This document shows positions 24,896-38,400 of a stretch of 64,000 nt of DNA, one piece after another. Under the pieces are notes generated by a model. The model did not search any database and was not told where the DNA came from. It worked only from the letters and a program-made list of their open reading frames with translations. The translations under genes were made by a program, and so were the position numbers. Source of the DNA: Pomacea canaliculata (Eukaryota > Mollusca > Gastropoda > Architaenioglossa > Ampullariidae); contig NC_037602.1 in the NCBI RefSeq assembly GCF_003073045.1, positions 4,072,872 through 4,136,871 of the forward strand, given 5' to 3'. The number at the start of each line of letters is the position of its first letter. Position 1 is the stretch's first letter.

Positions 24896-26200
24896 TACGG
24901 ACACGTGATATAGCAGTCCACTTCTCAATTTTGTCCCTCGGTGGTCTTGTAGGATATCGATAATCTGTCGAACACCGTTAACAGTTGACAGTTTGACTAT
25001 AAGAGAGAGAGAGAGAGAGCACATTTTTCCTAACGTGTATCTCTCGTTATCAAGGATAAAGAAAAATATGCTACACTTGTGTCTTTCGTCTTTTTTCTTG
25101 TTTTTGTTTATTTCTTGTGGTTTTTTTCCTTTTTTGCCAAAATGTGGACGTGTTCTAAAAGATACTCGAGAACCAAAAAACTTTTTTTTCATCTGCTTTA
25201 CGCTGTATTAATTAAACTATGTTTTAAAAATGTTTTCATAGTTTGTTTTCTTATGGATGGATACATGTACGCCGGTAAGATTATATTTTGCTTTCAGAAC
25301 AGGAAACTTCGATCTGACATAATAAACAATCCCAACAAAATGCAATAACAGTAATGTGAACACCACGATAAATACTGAGATGATATGTCTGCTAACGTCC
25401 CACACATACAGACAGACATACCTACAAACGTTTCCATACATAAATCTACGAAAGAATATAGCTAAATGAAAGGACTAAGCAATCTGTTCACGCGGAATTC
25501 TGTTTTATTGGCAATTAACCCTAAACTGGACAGCTTCCCACTGCTATTCCGATTATCATATAAAGTAAAATCCGTGGTTTAAATTGTCGTTGTTGCCATA
25601 GTTACAAGTACCCAGTAGTACCTGCTTCGCCGGTGTTGTTTTTTTTTTCCAAAGTTTCGTGAGACGATACCATGAATATCAAGCGAGACATCTTTCTGTG
25701 TCTGACCAAGTGACAGTCTGGCCAGGTCGGACAGTCAGAGCTACAACAGTTACAATTCTTACAAACAGGAAGGTGCTGGGTACGACCACAAACATCAGAG
25801 ATTTTTCACGACCATTAATTCTTAATGAGAGTTGCAGTCCATGCATAACATAATGACATCGGGTGAGTATGCTTGATGCTTGAGACTTGACAACCAAGCA
25901 AAGCATACTCTCCTTACATTAAACATCAAACCGTCTATCCACATATAATACAACGCAGAGTGAATATGGTTCTAACAATACAATCTTATAAATTTGACTT
26001 CATCTAGAAAGTGTCTTCCCTTAACTCTTTGATAGCTTTGTTATTTATCTGCGATTACCTCGTTTGGGTCCCTTTAGTCCTCTTTTGAACTACATTTTCA
26101 AACCTGTTCTTTAATGTTTATTCCAGTCAGAATTTTGAGAACCATTCACTGTTTTAAATAAAAGCTCGTTATTCCTTTTGTCCAATCCGTTTCTTCTCCG
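24896..26200. other. Intergenic spacer between copies 1 and 2
   Basis: No gene recognised. It contains a GA run (25001-25019) and otherwise ordinary AT-rich DNA. Confidence 0.4.
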
Positions 26201-27759
26201 AAATGATACTGCTGTCAGGAAGATACCACATACCTACTCTGTCATTCCGGGTACTAAGAAATGATCCTGCCCCTCCTCTAACTGCAGCTACACTCAAGTT
26301 CCTCTCAAACCTATGTATAGCACGGCTCTGATCATCGAACTGTTCAGGTAATGTAGGGTAGCTTTAACTAGGTCGTGTTGACACGTTTCCTTGGAGACAC
26401 TCAACAACATGGCGCCGTTTGAGACGCGCACTAGCTCTCGCGCTTGACGCGTGGAGTTTCGTCAGGTGGACCACTCAGGTAGCACCCTCAATGGCACAGT
26501 ACACACACCCGGAATGAAAGGTGTCCCACAGCAATGTAAATATGCTGATAACGATCACGGCAGTCGTCGATGACCTAGAGTCGGTCGCTGACCAGTACAT
26601 ACTAGTCTCACGTCGATATTTCTTGTGCAATCCATTCCAGCAAAACACAGTCACCCAACAGAACGTCATCATTAAATCATTTTAGCGTACGTGTGGTCAA
26701 GTATATCAACATTTTTTTAATCGACCGATCACCCGAGTTACCCAACCCTTTCCCCTCCCTAACCTCAAGGCTCTATTTTCCTTACTTTACCGCAAAAAGT
26801 AGGACAAACTCTCGTCACTAGACCGCCCGCACGGCAAACCGTCCACAAAGCTTGCACGAGACCAGGCAACCCCGCACGTTGCCTTATGTTTAGGATATGT
26901 GTCGTCAAGGCTGAATTCCTCTGCCGGTTTCTTTACGACTTGTCATTGGGTGACAACGAATACCTCCGAGCTGCATAGTTGGTGAAACATAACCGCTACA
27001 GTAAGTGTGTGCGTGTGTGTGTGTGTGTGTGCGAGAGAGAGAGTTTATGTTGTGTACGTGTACAGTAGTACCTACTAAACATTCCGTCATGTGCTTTCAG
27101 TCCGCGAGTAAACGGAACCAAGGAACAAAATACAAGATCTCATGTCACTGAGTATCGTTACAACCCGGGTAGTTTAAAATATTCACGGGTGGAGTGGAAT
27201 ACAACACCAGTGAAGACCAGACTTGGCCTTGCTTGTTCATTGATCTCTGTGCGCCGTGAAGGTCTCCGAGCTTTGGCAGCGTCTACATGCCACGCCGGCC
27301 ATCTTTAAACCTCATGTGTCGCAACATTCAGTGTAGAGTGGCTCACCAGCCCCAATATCTATGACTGTCAGATACTAATAGATAACAGAGATAAAAACAA
27401 ACGACATCAATGAGAAGTTTTCACGTCTCCAAGTCACAGTTTCCGAGACAGCCTGAAGCAGGTCAAAGGGAACAGTCACGTGGGCGTGGTGAGAGAAGTA
27501 GACCGTGAAATTTCCAAACAAACACCGGCCAGTGGAAGTTTGAAACCAAGTAAGAAGAAACAAAACCTTCCTTAATTTTTTTGTTGTTGCTTACCAAATT
27601 TAAAGAAAATATATAAAAATATACAGTTTTATTAGGCAATAAACAAAACCAGTGGATGTGTCATTTGATTCTCGATGATTTTTAATTTTAGAGGCACTCA
27701 ATGTTAAAAGTTTATACACGTTGAGCAAATAAAATAAACACTGGCACTACTTTGAGCAG
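26201..27759 (+). promoter_or_regulatory. Duplicated 5' flank of copy 2
   Basis: This block is recognisably related to 41.6-43.2 kb (copy 3) and 60.4-61.4 kb (copy 4). Shared landmarks: the CTTGGAGA..CAACAAC box (26,391-26,420 here), GGCAAACCGTCCAC, AGATCTCATGTCACTGAGT, TGTAGAGTGGCTCACCAGCC and CACGTGGGCGTGGT. Indels differ between copies and no reading frame is kept, so it looks like promoter plus 5' untranslated sequence. It is inferred to carry the transcription start, which I cannot place. A (GT)n run lies at 27,002-27,043. Confidence 0.5.
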
Positions 27760-30339
27760 ACGGCTCCACCTCCTGCAAATGGACCAAACTGATATCCAGG
27801 GCGAATTTCATGCACACCGACAACGACGATGTCCACTACAGTTCCGAGACGAGCTCGAGGCGTGGATGAGAGCAAATGACGAGAAGATGACGTTGTCTGA
27901 CGTTCTGGCGGCGCTGAGAGTCACTCGAGAGAAAATCTGTCGCCCGGATTTCCCGTCAAGCAGCACTTCAGGATATTACATGGGGTACTCCACCCTGAGG
28001 TTCTTGAAAGAAGCAATTAGGTAACTGTCTATGGATATGTTACTAGGATATAACAAAACAAAATGGAAAATTTCAGTTCTACCATGAGTGTTAGGTTAGG
28101 ATGTACTACTAACTCCATTACACTTGTTTCTTTCGTCCTTTTTCCCTGTCTTTCCTTCTTTCTTTTTTTTCCTTCCTTTTTTTCAAAGAAACAAACAAAA
28201 AAAAAATCAACACGTGTCTCATTTTGTTTGATTTTTTTACGTTTTAAACCAGCGAACTGATAGGTTACGGTAAGGCTAAGCCCAAAGACTTCCAAGTTCC
28301 TTTCTTGGACTTTGTGCTGCAGATGATCGAGGTCGGACCCACCTCCAGTCACGTGGAGTACATCTTCAACCTCAACGACTCAGAAGTTGATTTCTTCCAG
28401 TATCTTCAGGTGAGAACATTCCAAGCAACACTACGAACATTTTTTTTTGACTCACGGTTAAGGGTTATTGACTTCCCTATTTAGACCAGTACATATGTTC
28501 AGCACTGCTAATGTCTTTCAATACCGTGGTAAGAACTTTGGTCATGTTCTCCGAAGCTGAACTCTCTTCCTGTTTCGTTCGCAGTCCGGATGAAGACATG
28601 CTAGTATTTTTCAGTCCAGTCGTTCTTGTATTCATGTGATTTGTTACTTGCCTATGCATGGAGGTTACAATTAAGAAGTAATTTTTAAGAAAGGTCGTGG
28701 AAAAGTGTCGTTTCATTCTGTTATACTCATGGCTTACCGAAGGGTAAATCTACGAAAAAAAATTAATTAAATAAGCAAGGTGCGTTAAACATTACACGTT
28801 TTTTCCCACACAGAACCTGCATGGAGAGGATTTGAGAAAATCATCAGGGCCTTGATGAAACAGTATAAGCCCGACCCCGGTATGGAGTGGGACGGTACCA
28901 GAGCCACCTGGAAAGATTTTGAGGAGATTCATCAGCGACCTTTACAGGTAAGTAAAAAAAAATAAATAAAAATTTACCTTTAATTTTACGTAACCAACTC
29001 TTCAGCCTACTGGAGAGTAGGATCTCATATTTTATTTAGGCGTCTCTTTGAGTGGTCTGAATAGGAGACAGGACTTCACAAAGAAAATAACTATTAGGAC
29101 ATCAGGATTGTAGTCGTAAGCTTATTCTGTCCAGAACCGGAAGGTATAATCATTATTATCTGTGGACAAGTGTATCATTATGAGTTGAAGCTGTTTGACT
29201 GCATGTTGACAATGATTCTATCGTGAATTAACCTCGCCCACTGACTGTCATCTAATATGGTTGTAGCGATGAGCAGCGCGAGGAGTCATCACGACTTCAT
29301 CGACGTGTACATGTACTTCATCACCGCCTTCAACACCAGGGAGGAGAACATCAGGAAGCAGATGCAAAGCTTCGCTTACTGGATCGAACTTAAGTACGAC
29401 AGAAACGTCTTCAAGGTGGGATTAAGTCTCCCTTCGTCAAGAAAAATGTTTCCATTATCTCTGTTACTTACTTTCGCTCACTGCCTCTCTCGTTCCTAAC
29501 CCTACTTAATCTTGTGTGTGTGTGTATTTACAATAGTTGGTTTCTTTTGAACGAGTCGGTCTCATTTGTGCGCCATCCCATGCACTTGCTGCTAATTATA
29601 CACATTACATGTTTATTATACACAGATTACATATTGTTTACTATACACAATTATGTGCATAAACTCCGCATGCAGACACCTCCTCGTGACGCCTTCACTG
29701 TCATCTCAATTTGTCTTCCTGAGAATTCTTTTCGTCGCCATGTCAATGCTTCTTTTTCACAGAATTATCGGCCAAAGTTACTGTTGAGTTTTTAAAAGAT
29801 GAAGTGCTCAATATCCTTATTACTAATGATTGGTAGCATCAGCAGAATCGGGAGTAGGAACCTGTCCCTTACATCAATCTCTAACCGAAATTTCGAATTG
29901 ACCTTTAACAGGACATCAAAGATGTGGGACTGCTAAAGCGCCACCTAGCGGATATCAGAAAGGTTGTGCTCGCCCCTGAGTACCCGCAAGCTGACGATAT
30001 AGGAGAGGCGTCAAAGAGCATGGTGTATCATCTCTTGAAGACTGTGAGGTATGCTATGTCCAGACAAAATACCTGTTAAAAAAAATAATAAAACCGCACA
30101 TAAACAATAAACCAATTTACTAGAATCCAGTTTTGCTGTTCCTTGAAAGATAGCACTGATTATTAGCGAAGCTTATCTTTTATTTGTATCTCTGAATAAT
30201 TTGACCGCTGAGGCAGACTTAGGTGTACTCCTAGCAAGCATCAGTGCAAAGGTGCGAATGTCTCCAATTCTTTGACATGAAACTTGTCGTCCTTTTTCTT
30301 GTTTCGCTTTTTTTTCTTTCATTTGTTTTGTTTGTTTTA

Positions 30340-30385
<46 letters not shown>

Positions 30386-30630
30386 TCTTGGTTTTTTTTC
30401 ATTGTTGCAGTGACGGCAGCTCAATCGGTGAAATTTATAACGAGATAATGGACTTCGCGCTTGATCTCTCTGTCAAGAAAAGCGGTTCAAAACCTGCCAA
30501 AGATATCTTTGAGACGATTGGATATTTCTTTTTTCATCTAAATGAAGACAGTCTTAAGGTTTGTCATGTACCTATTGCTGCCCTAGTACATCTGTCACTC
30601 GTGTAGGTTAACTGAGAGAGTAACTCTTGA

Positions 30631-30700
<70 letters not shown>

Positions 30701-32342
30701 CTGATTGACTGATACAAGAGTATACCTCCACCAAGCTTAAGTCGTGAGAGAGAAATAGAGATGAAGAAGGGGAGATGGTGGGGAAAAAAAGAGTGGTGGA
30801 TAAGAAAGAAGAGATAGATGAGAATGATGGATGAAGACAAAGGAGATGAGGAGAGAAAGCGAAAAGGATGCTAATCATAAAAGGTATTTATGGAATCTTT
30901 GATGAAGCTGAAACTTTTAGAACGTTGATACTCTGAAACTTAAATGGAATAGAATAACTATATATTTACTAATACTACTTAGAATCATCATCACCATCAC
31001 CAACATCATCATCATTGCACAATCACAGATGATCTAATGTATATATATTATACAAGACACCACGAATTTTTCTGATTTTAACAGAAGAACGACAAACTGT
31101 TCGAGGGGCTTGTAGTCAAGCTCACACATCTGTTGACAACATTGGTGATGAGACCTTCCTGGCCATCTTCTTCGCCAGGCCTGTCGTTGACCACGTGTTG
31201 TGCACAGCCATGGGCACGTGAGTTCCATGTTCTCCCCAGCAGTCACGTACGTCAGATGACAGGGAATGTTGGGCTATAAGGGGGATATTGGATAATAGTC
31301 AAACTAAAAAGTGTTCACTTGAGGTAGTGGACTTACTCATTTTTATGTGTCATGCGTGTGATAGTTGCAGGCAAATAAATTCGCAAACATGTAAAAGTTG
31401 TGTACAATTACCAGCTGGGATTACTCGTCATTTTTCCTTTGTCTTCTACATTCCTCGCCTCAGATGCTTCGAACTCTTTTATTTTTATCTCTGCCTCCAC
31501 TTCTTGATTGGATAGTTGTCTCGATTCTAGCGATAAATATGTGAAAGCGTATGAATGGCAAATCTGTCCAAAGAACAAAAGCATATTTCACTCACATGCT
31601 ACCTGAAGTTATTGTCCTTGACATCGGTTGGATCCGTTAAATTATAGGTCACGTGACCACGTTGTCCTTTGGATAGAGATGATGAAGGCACTGCTCAAGC
31701 ATCCAACAGAAAACTGCATGAGGGCAGTCTATGATGCCGTGAACGACAAAGACAAACTCCTGAAGTGGAAGGTAAGCTCTGTTCTCTGCATTCTCAAGAC
31801 CGTGATTCCCCTGAGTCCTCCATCACACTTTTACTAAAGGTCATAACTGTCAGGTAAGGGGTGAGAATGGAATCTATACCCACACTCCCATTCTCATTCT
31901 TATAGTAAAACAAACAATGATCTTAGAGCTGTTTAAAATTGTGGTAATCTTGCTGGGTCTTAGAAAAACGATAAAACAACACCTGCTTTACACAGATTTA
32001 TTAGAAAAGCTGAAGGGAGACAGAAGGAGGGGCTCATTCAAGCCTTCCTCACGTCATGTTCTAGACATGTTGAACCACTTTCTGCTCATTGTCTTTGCTA
32101 ACCTTTACATTTAAAAGTCTTCTCAACAGAAGAAAGTACTCATTATTTTTTTCAAAAAAACAGACTTTTCACTAAAACTCATAACGTGTGAAATGGAAAA
32201 TAAATGAGAAGAAGTCGCGAACGTCTAGAAACAGTTAAGTATCTTCCTAAGATTTAACTGCCTTGGGACTTTTTAAGAAAAACTAAACTCAGAACTACTT
32301 TGATATAAGCTCTTTGTGTAATTTGTACCTGTAACAAATATC

Positions 32343-32408
<66 letters not shown>

Positions 32409-35400
32409 TCAACTTTAGAACACCTTCACTAAAGTGAGTGTGGGCAAACACTTACATATTAGCACACAAAAGCTCACACATAGAAAAAGACACAGACAGA
32501 GATTATATGGATGTGGTTTATGTTTTTAACAAAGGACTACCCGGCTCAAGTAAAAGAAATCTTCGCCATACTGAGCAAGGTAACAGTTCCAGACTGGGTG
32601 CAAGGCGAGGACAGGAAAAAAACATTTGAATACTTCAAAGACTTTGCAAATCGCTTTCTAGACGGAGTGAAGTAAGTAATTGTTTATTTCCATATTGGTT
32701 AATAATTTACTTTTGTTATGTCATCGAAGTGTAAAAAGTTTGTTATCTTATCGTGTTGTCTACTTATCTATTTATTGATTTCTTTTTTGTATTAAAGCTT
32801 TTGATGTTTTTAACTTGTTATTGACTGCAATCTGCATGTCTTATAGAGTGTATAGACTGTCTATCACTTTCTCTCTCTCCCCGTGTAATTAAATATTCAG
32901 TAGTTCCTCTTCGCTCATTTTCATCAAAAAGTATTAGAAAAGACACTAAACATTCCACAGCAAGGCCAAGCTTCAAAAGGACATCAGAGAAGACATGGTC
33001 TTCTTTGTCTTCCATTGCATAGAATTGAAGGATGTACCGCTATACGCTGTAGCTTATGAGGTAACATCGAAACTGGAGTTCAACGGCAAGGTAGGTACCA
33101 GACATACTGAGTATCATGAGTTGTAAAAATACAGACTGACAAAATATACAGGCTGTGTATAATTGGACAGCAAAGTTTGACAAAGGGGAGAACAAATTAT
33201 TTGTGATGCTTAGTAAAATATACAGTACGACTTTCTCAATTGTGCTTCTGTATAAAGGGTGTGATCATCCATGGTATGTACTGATAAAATCAGTTTCAGC
33301 TATAGCTTGGTGATCACCAATATAAATGGCCATATTTTAGATGGGGAAGCTGCTGGCATTTGTAGACCTTTGGCCTCGAACGCCAGTTCTATAATCACTT
33401 TGCTATGATGTCATTATATTTTCAAAGAAAATATGTTTAATTCGTAATCCCTTGATTTTTGTATTTGTATTCGTTGACTTATTAATGAGTAGAGTTCACT
33501 TTCTTTCAGACCGACAAGGACTTGCTGATGAAGATAATCCATTTCCTTAACAGAATTTTATCAGATGAGACTTATGGCTGGCTTCAAGAAGATTTACCGT
33601 ACCCAAACTGCTTAACACAGTACAAAGACTGGCACAGTGTATCGACAAGTTCAAGTAAGTGACATATCAGTTCTGTCCCTTCTGTCACCAATTTTTAAAC
33701 CAGTATTAAGCCATTCGGTCCTAGGGAAAGATATAAAAAAGATAACACTACGGACATTATTTTTAGTATTGTCTTTTCTTTGTGCTTGCGATCTGTTACG
33801 CGACTGTGATCGCTAGGACACAATTTTTTTTCTATTTTAATTTTAATTTAATTGTTTTGATTTTGTACTCTTCCTGTTTGGTAAAGAGACTTTTCAGTGA
33901 TTTTATCAAAGTAATCTTGGTTGTCTGTGTCGCCAGGGATGGAAAAACATTTTCCTGGGAGGAGCTGGACGACATGGTCAGCCTGTGTCTGCGATGCCAG
34001 CAGGGGGCCTTCATGCGTGACGACGACACCCTGACAGCCTACTACTCCGTCTACATGACCGTCTCTGGTCAGCTGTACCAGTGGGTAAGTCAGCTTGCAC
34101 ACCTGTCGTCTCACATGTGATGGTCGCAAAAATGTGTGGGTGTGTGTGTCGACCAGCCCCCGCAGACAACGATGAGGATGAAGAGATTTGTAGGGAATCA
34201 AATCGAAGAAGCACAAGTTCAGAGGAATGTCACTGAGAGAGTCATAAAGAAGATGGCGGACGAAGACGATTGTTTTCCCCGCTCACTTGACTTTTTTTTA
34301 GAGCAACTGCTTTTCTTGTGTATGACGTCTTTTTCTGCTTCAAGTGACGTGGAACAAATGACGTACATAAGACGTCAGACACAAGACGTCATTCATACGC
34401 TAAACAATACGCGACCTACCACAACTACATGCAGGATATCACGTGACTTTTCTGTCAAGATGAAAGAAACCGAAATACATTTCCTATTCATCTGCCCTAA
34501 ACATTCGATTTGGACAAAAAATCAAGATCCCGCAGAATGTTATAAGATACTTTAACTTCAGATTCCAAAGTATAATGTCACACACTAGAACTAAAATTTC
34601 TAGTCCTCAAAATAAAATTAGTTCTTCCTCTTCTCTCTTTACCTCTCTCTCACTCACACACGCTGAGTTTGTCCGACACCAGCCGGAAAGCGTTTCTATT
34701 TTTCTTTTTTGCACTCCGACCTCCTTTTCAGCTGGACACAATGAATGAAATACACCGAGCCAAGCAAGCTGATACCCGGGGTGATCGACATGCTGGGATC
34801 GGACAACGACACGGTGAGAGACATGGGCGGGCACCAGATCTCGATGACCACTCGCTCGGGCACCGTTGGTGGGCCTTATATGGTGCGACTGATACAGATT
34901 TTCCTCGAGACAGAGTCCGAGAGCATCCTGTGTAAGTCTGTCTGCTGTCTATCTGTCTGCTTACCTGTCAGTCTCTCTGTTTGTCGGTCTGTCTGTGGCG
35001 TGTACACTTCATCGGGCCTAATAGTAAGTATTTAGCTGCGTCTTGTCATCGATGGAAAGGTAAGGGAAGAGAAAAGGTGACCATGAGACTCTATAGGAAT
35101 TTGAATTTTTGTTCAGTCATAATACTTTTTTTTTTTTTGGACTGGCATCATTTTCCCTCATATGGACACTCATGATATTCACAAAAGGAAAGACAAAGAT
35201 ATTGATACTTATACTTTGCTTTCTTAATAAGATAAATACATAAAGTTTAACATATACCTGTAGAAACATTAGAATATAAGATATTTCAATATACATTGCT
35301 TTACAACGAAAGATAAAATAACCAAACGGAAATCAATCAGTTTCTCAACGTCTACGAGCAAAACCCCGGAGCCCTGACGCCCTACTTCCAAGAGCTGTTT

Positions 35401-38400
35401 GAGCATCTGGACAGCGGAAACTCTTCGGTCAAATCCTACATGAAGATGCTTCTACAGAAGGTGGCCAAGTATCAACCGGATGTAAGTAGTTAGCGAAGGT
35501 ATAGTTGTCTACAACTAATTACGACCCTCTTAGAGCTAATTTATGCTGGCATCATCACTTCTCGTCGCTGTTGAAGAAAGTCAACAACTTTAATAGCATC
35601 AGTGTACTTCCTGTACTGTTTTCTTTTTAAGAATGATCTGGTTCAGTAACTTATCAGATTAAATTTATAATAGCTGTTATTGAATTTTCTAAAGCGCTTC
35701 TTTTTTCTTTTTTTCTCCTCCAGCTTTATGATTAATTTCTCTTTCTTATTCTACTGGAACTTCGGTAAGCTTTTGTGATCATACCTTCTGACCTTTCTTC
35801 CTTACAAGTATAAATAAGTACAAACTTAAAGAAGATTTTGATGTTTCTACTCCTTTTCATTTGTAAAAAAATAACAATAAAAGTAAACGCATGTAAATCA
35901 ATGTTAGAAATAGCATACAGGAACGCCGTAGACAAAGAAATTTATTCGTGTAAATAGTAAGTTACTCTACTCAACATGAAATTAGAGCAGTCGTCAGGAA
36001 CTCTGGTGTCGTGGTGTAAAACACACAGTCACTCGTGCAGTTTGTCTACAAAGAACAATTGCAGAAAGACCATAACGATCAGCATATTTGAAAAAAAAAT
36101 CGTGTTTACGTATCACTGCTAACCTACTTATATGTTTTGGTCGGTTCAGTAACTTTGATAAATTGACGATACCATTGCAGCTGTTCACAGGTGAAAACAT
36201 GGACGTCCTAATGAAGGAGGCCCTGGAAGATTCTTTACTTCAGATAGTCGTTCTAATGATCGTCGAGGAGATAGCCAAGCGAAGACCAGAGAAGTTGACG
36301 CCCTTCATCGAGCAGCTGACGACTCCACACCTCTGGAACCCCAACTGTTCATACACCATCAGCAACATGTTACAATACTACGCCGTGAGACAGGAGGTAA
36401 GGCAGAGTAGATGGATTGTGTTCTGGGGATATTATAGTATTGAATGCGTAAATTGACAGGAAACACGAAGTGAAAGGGAGAGGAAGAGAAACAAAAGAGC
36501 AAAAAGAGTAAAGTCGTCGAAGCAGAGAGAAGACAGGTGTCAGGAAGCTCAGGAACTTCAATCAAAAAATTCACTTCATGTCATTCCTCACCAGGGCAAC
36601 GAGGCGTCCAAGGTCATGGACTACATGATAAAAGTGGTTCAAGGCTCACCGGACAAAGTTGCAGTCGGGACAGCTCTGAACTCCATACGACTGATCGGCT
36701 TCAAACACCGACCTGTCTTGGAGAGGTACCGCGGTGTGATTGAGCAATTTCGCGACACCACGAAAGACAACGACCACCACAGCGGCTGCACCGCCATCAT
36801 CGACATGCTGGACGGGAAAAGGTCAGAGTTCACAATTTTCCTGGCTCATTTTTTTTTTTTTTTTCTGCTTTAGAAACGTACCATTTCTAACACTAACTTT
36901 GAGAACAATAAAGTGAACGTTTAGATCTTCAATGAGAGACTACTTAGCGAAGGGATGAGAGAGAGAGAAAGTTTTAAGGGACATAAAATGTTTGTGCTCA
37001 ATACTTTTAATACCAGAATTGTTTCAAATGTTTGATTTTGAAAAAAAAAATTCTTCACTGATTCCTAATGCCCACAGTCTCGACAAAGTCGCGGCAGAAA
37101 TGAAAGCGCTTCAGGAGGACGTGGCGGACCTAGAGATTCGTGTCATCACCGTTGAGACCGACGTCGTCGAGGTCAAGGACACCGTGCGTGTCCAAGGAGA
37201 AGATCTTGGCAGAGTCAAGGACGAGGTGGCGGAGCATGGTCAACGCCTGGACCAGGTGGAGGAGACGGTGGAAGTGACTGTAGCCAAAGTGGAAGAGATT
37301 GATGGAAAAGTAAGTCCAACAGAAGTTTCTTCTTCTCGGCAGCAGTCTCAGTTGCAGTAAAACTGTCTACGTTAGGTAGCATCAAAAACGAATTATAGCA
37401 TACATGGAAGATAAAGCTGTTTTAGTGGACAGGGACAACTTAAAGAATGGTTAAAAAAACATGCCTATTTGTTATAATAAAAAAATTAGAATGCAGAAAA
37501 AAAATATTTGACTAAATACTTGATTACCTTCATATACAGTGATGTTTGTTTATAAAAAAAAAAAAAGAAAAAAAGATTAACTATGAAACTATGCTGAATT
37601 AATTGAAAAAAAATGTATGTTTATAAATACATGGGTTGTTTACGGTGAAAAGAAATACGGGTTTATCATATTTTTACGGAAGCTAGTTTCTGGTGCTTAC
37701 TCCTACGTAAAAGGTTTCAAGATGCTGCAGAATACAACTTGGTAGACATAAATGGTTGGAGTATACCTGTAGTTTGGAAATTATGCAAGGGGCTAATAAC
37801 CCACCTCAGACGTGCCATAAAAATTTCGAAACTTTATAATTGCCCTTATTTATTAATATAAATACCCATATCTTATAGGTAAGCTTTTGTTCCCAGAAAA
37901 AAATATTTTAGACTTACGTTAAATGTACTGTAACTAACCATCAGTGACTTCATCTCTGTCCTGTTTTTATTTATTTACAGACATTGAGTCACGCACCATT
38001 CTGGTCACGTGACGTCTCCAAGCTGTTGAACCCTGACACCGAACATGACTGGCGCCTGCTCAGCCGTCGTCTGGGCTACAACAGCGACGACATGAGGGGG
38101 TGGGCGCAGCAGGCGGACCCCTGTATGGCGATGCTCAACGAGTGGTACGCCACGCACAAGACAAGGGACGCAACCTTCGCCGTGCTTACCGCCCTTCAAG
38201 ACATGAGTCGGGAGGATGCTGCTGCTATTGTGGAAAATGCCATGAAGAATGCAGGTAAAATACTCTACCTTTATTAGACACACTTTCGAGGCAGTAAGAG
38301 CATCTTAAAAACGTAATATTACCTTGCATAAATAGAGTGCTCACAACAAAGCTTGTGTTTCGCAAGTAGTCTTGTCGATAAGAGGAAGAAATTCGAGCTG

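Larger units (their letters stand above)
27760..36821 (+). other. Copy 2: N-terminal module and solenoid-like repeat exons
   Basis: Same exon order and nearly the same lengths as copies 1 and 3. Intact examples are the exon at 31648 ([19 protein letters not shown]), the exon at 32961 ([18 protein letters not shown]) and the exon at 36595 ([16 protein letters not shown]). A helical solenoid is inferred. In the first exon, 16 residues ([16 protein letters not shown]) are read in a different frame from copy 3 between a +1 and a -1 indel. Confidence 0.55.

Noticed and set aside
30564-30878. Open frames with SINQSINQ repeats, and an asparagine-run frame near 30,173-30,424
   Set aside because: They are translations of the (GATT)n and (TTA)n microsatellites, not genes.
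34136-34555. 139-codon plus-strand open frame in a copy 2 intron
   Set aside because: Absent from copies 1 and 3, no domain, and it overlaps normal intron sequence between two well-defined exons.
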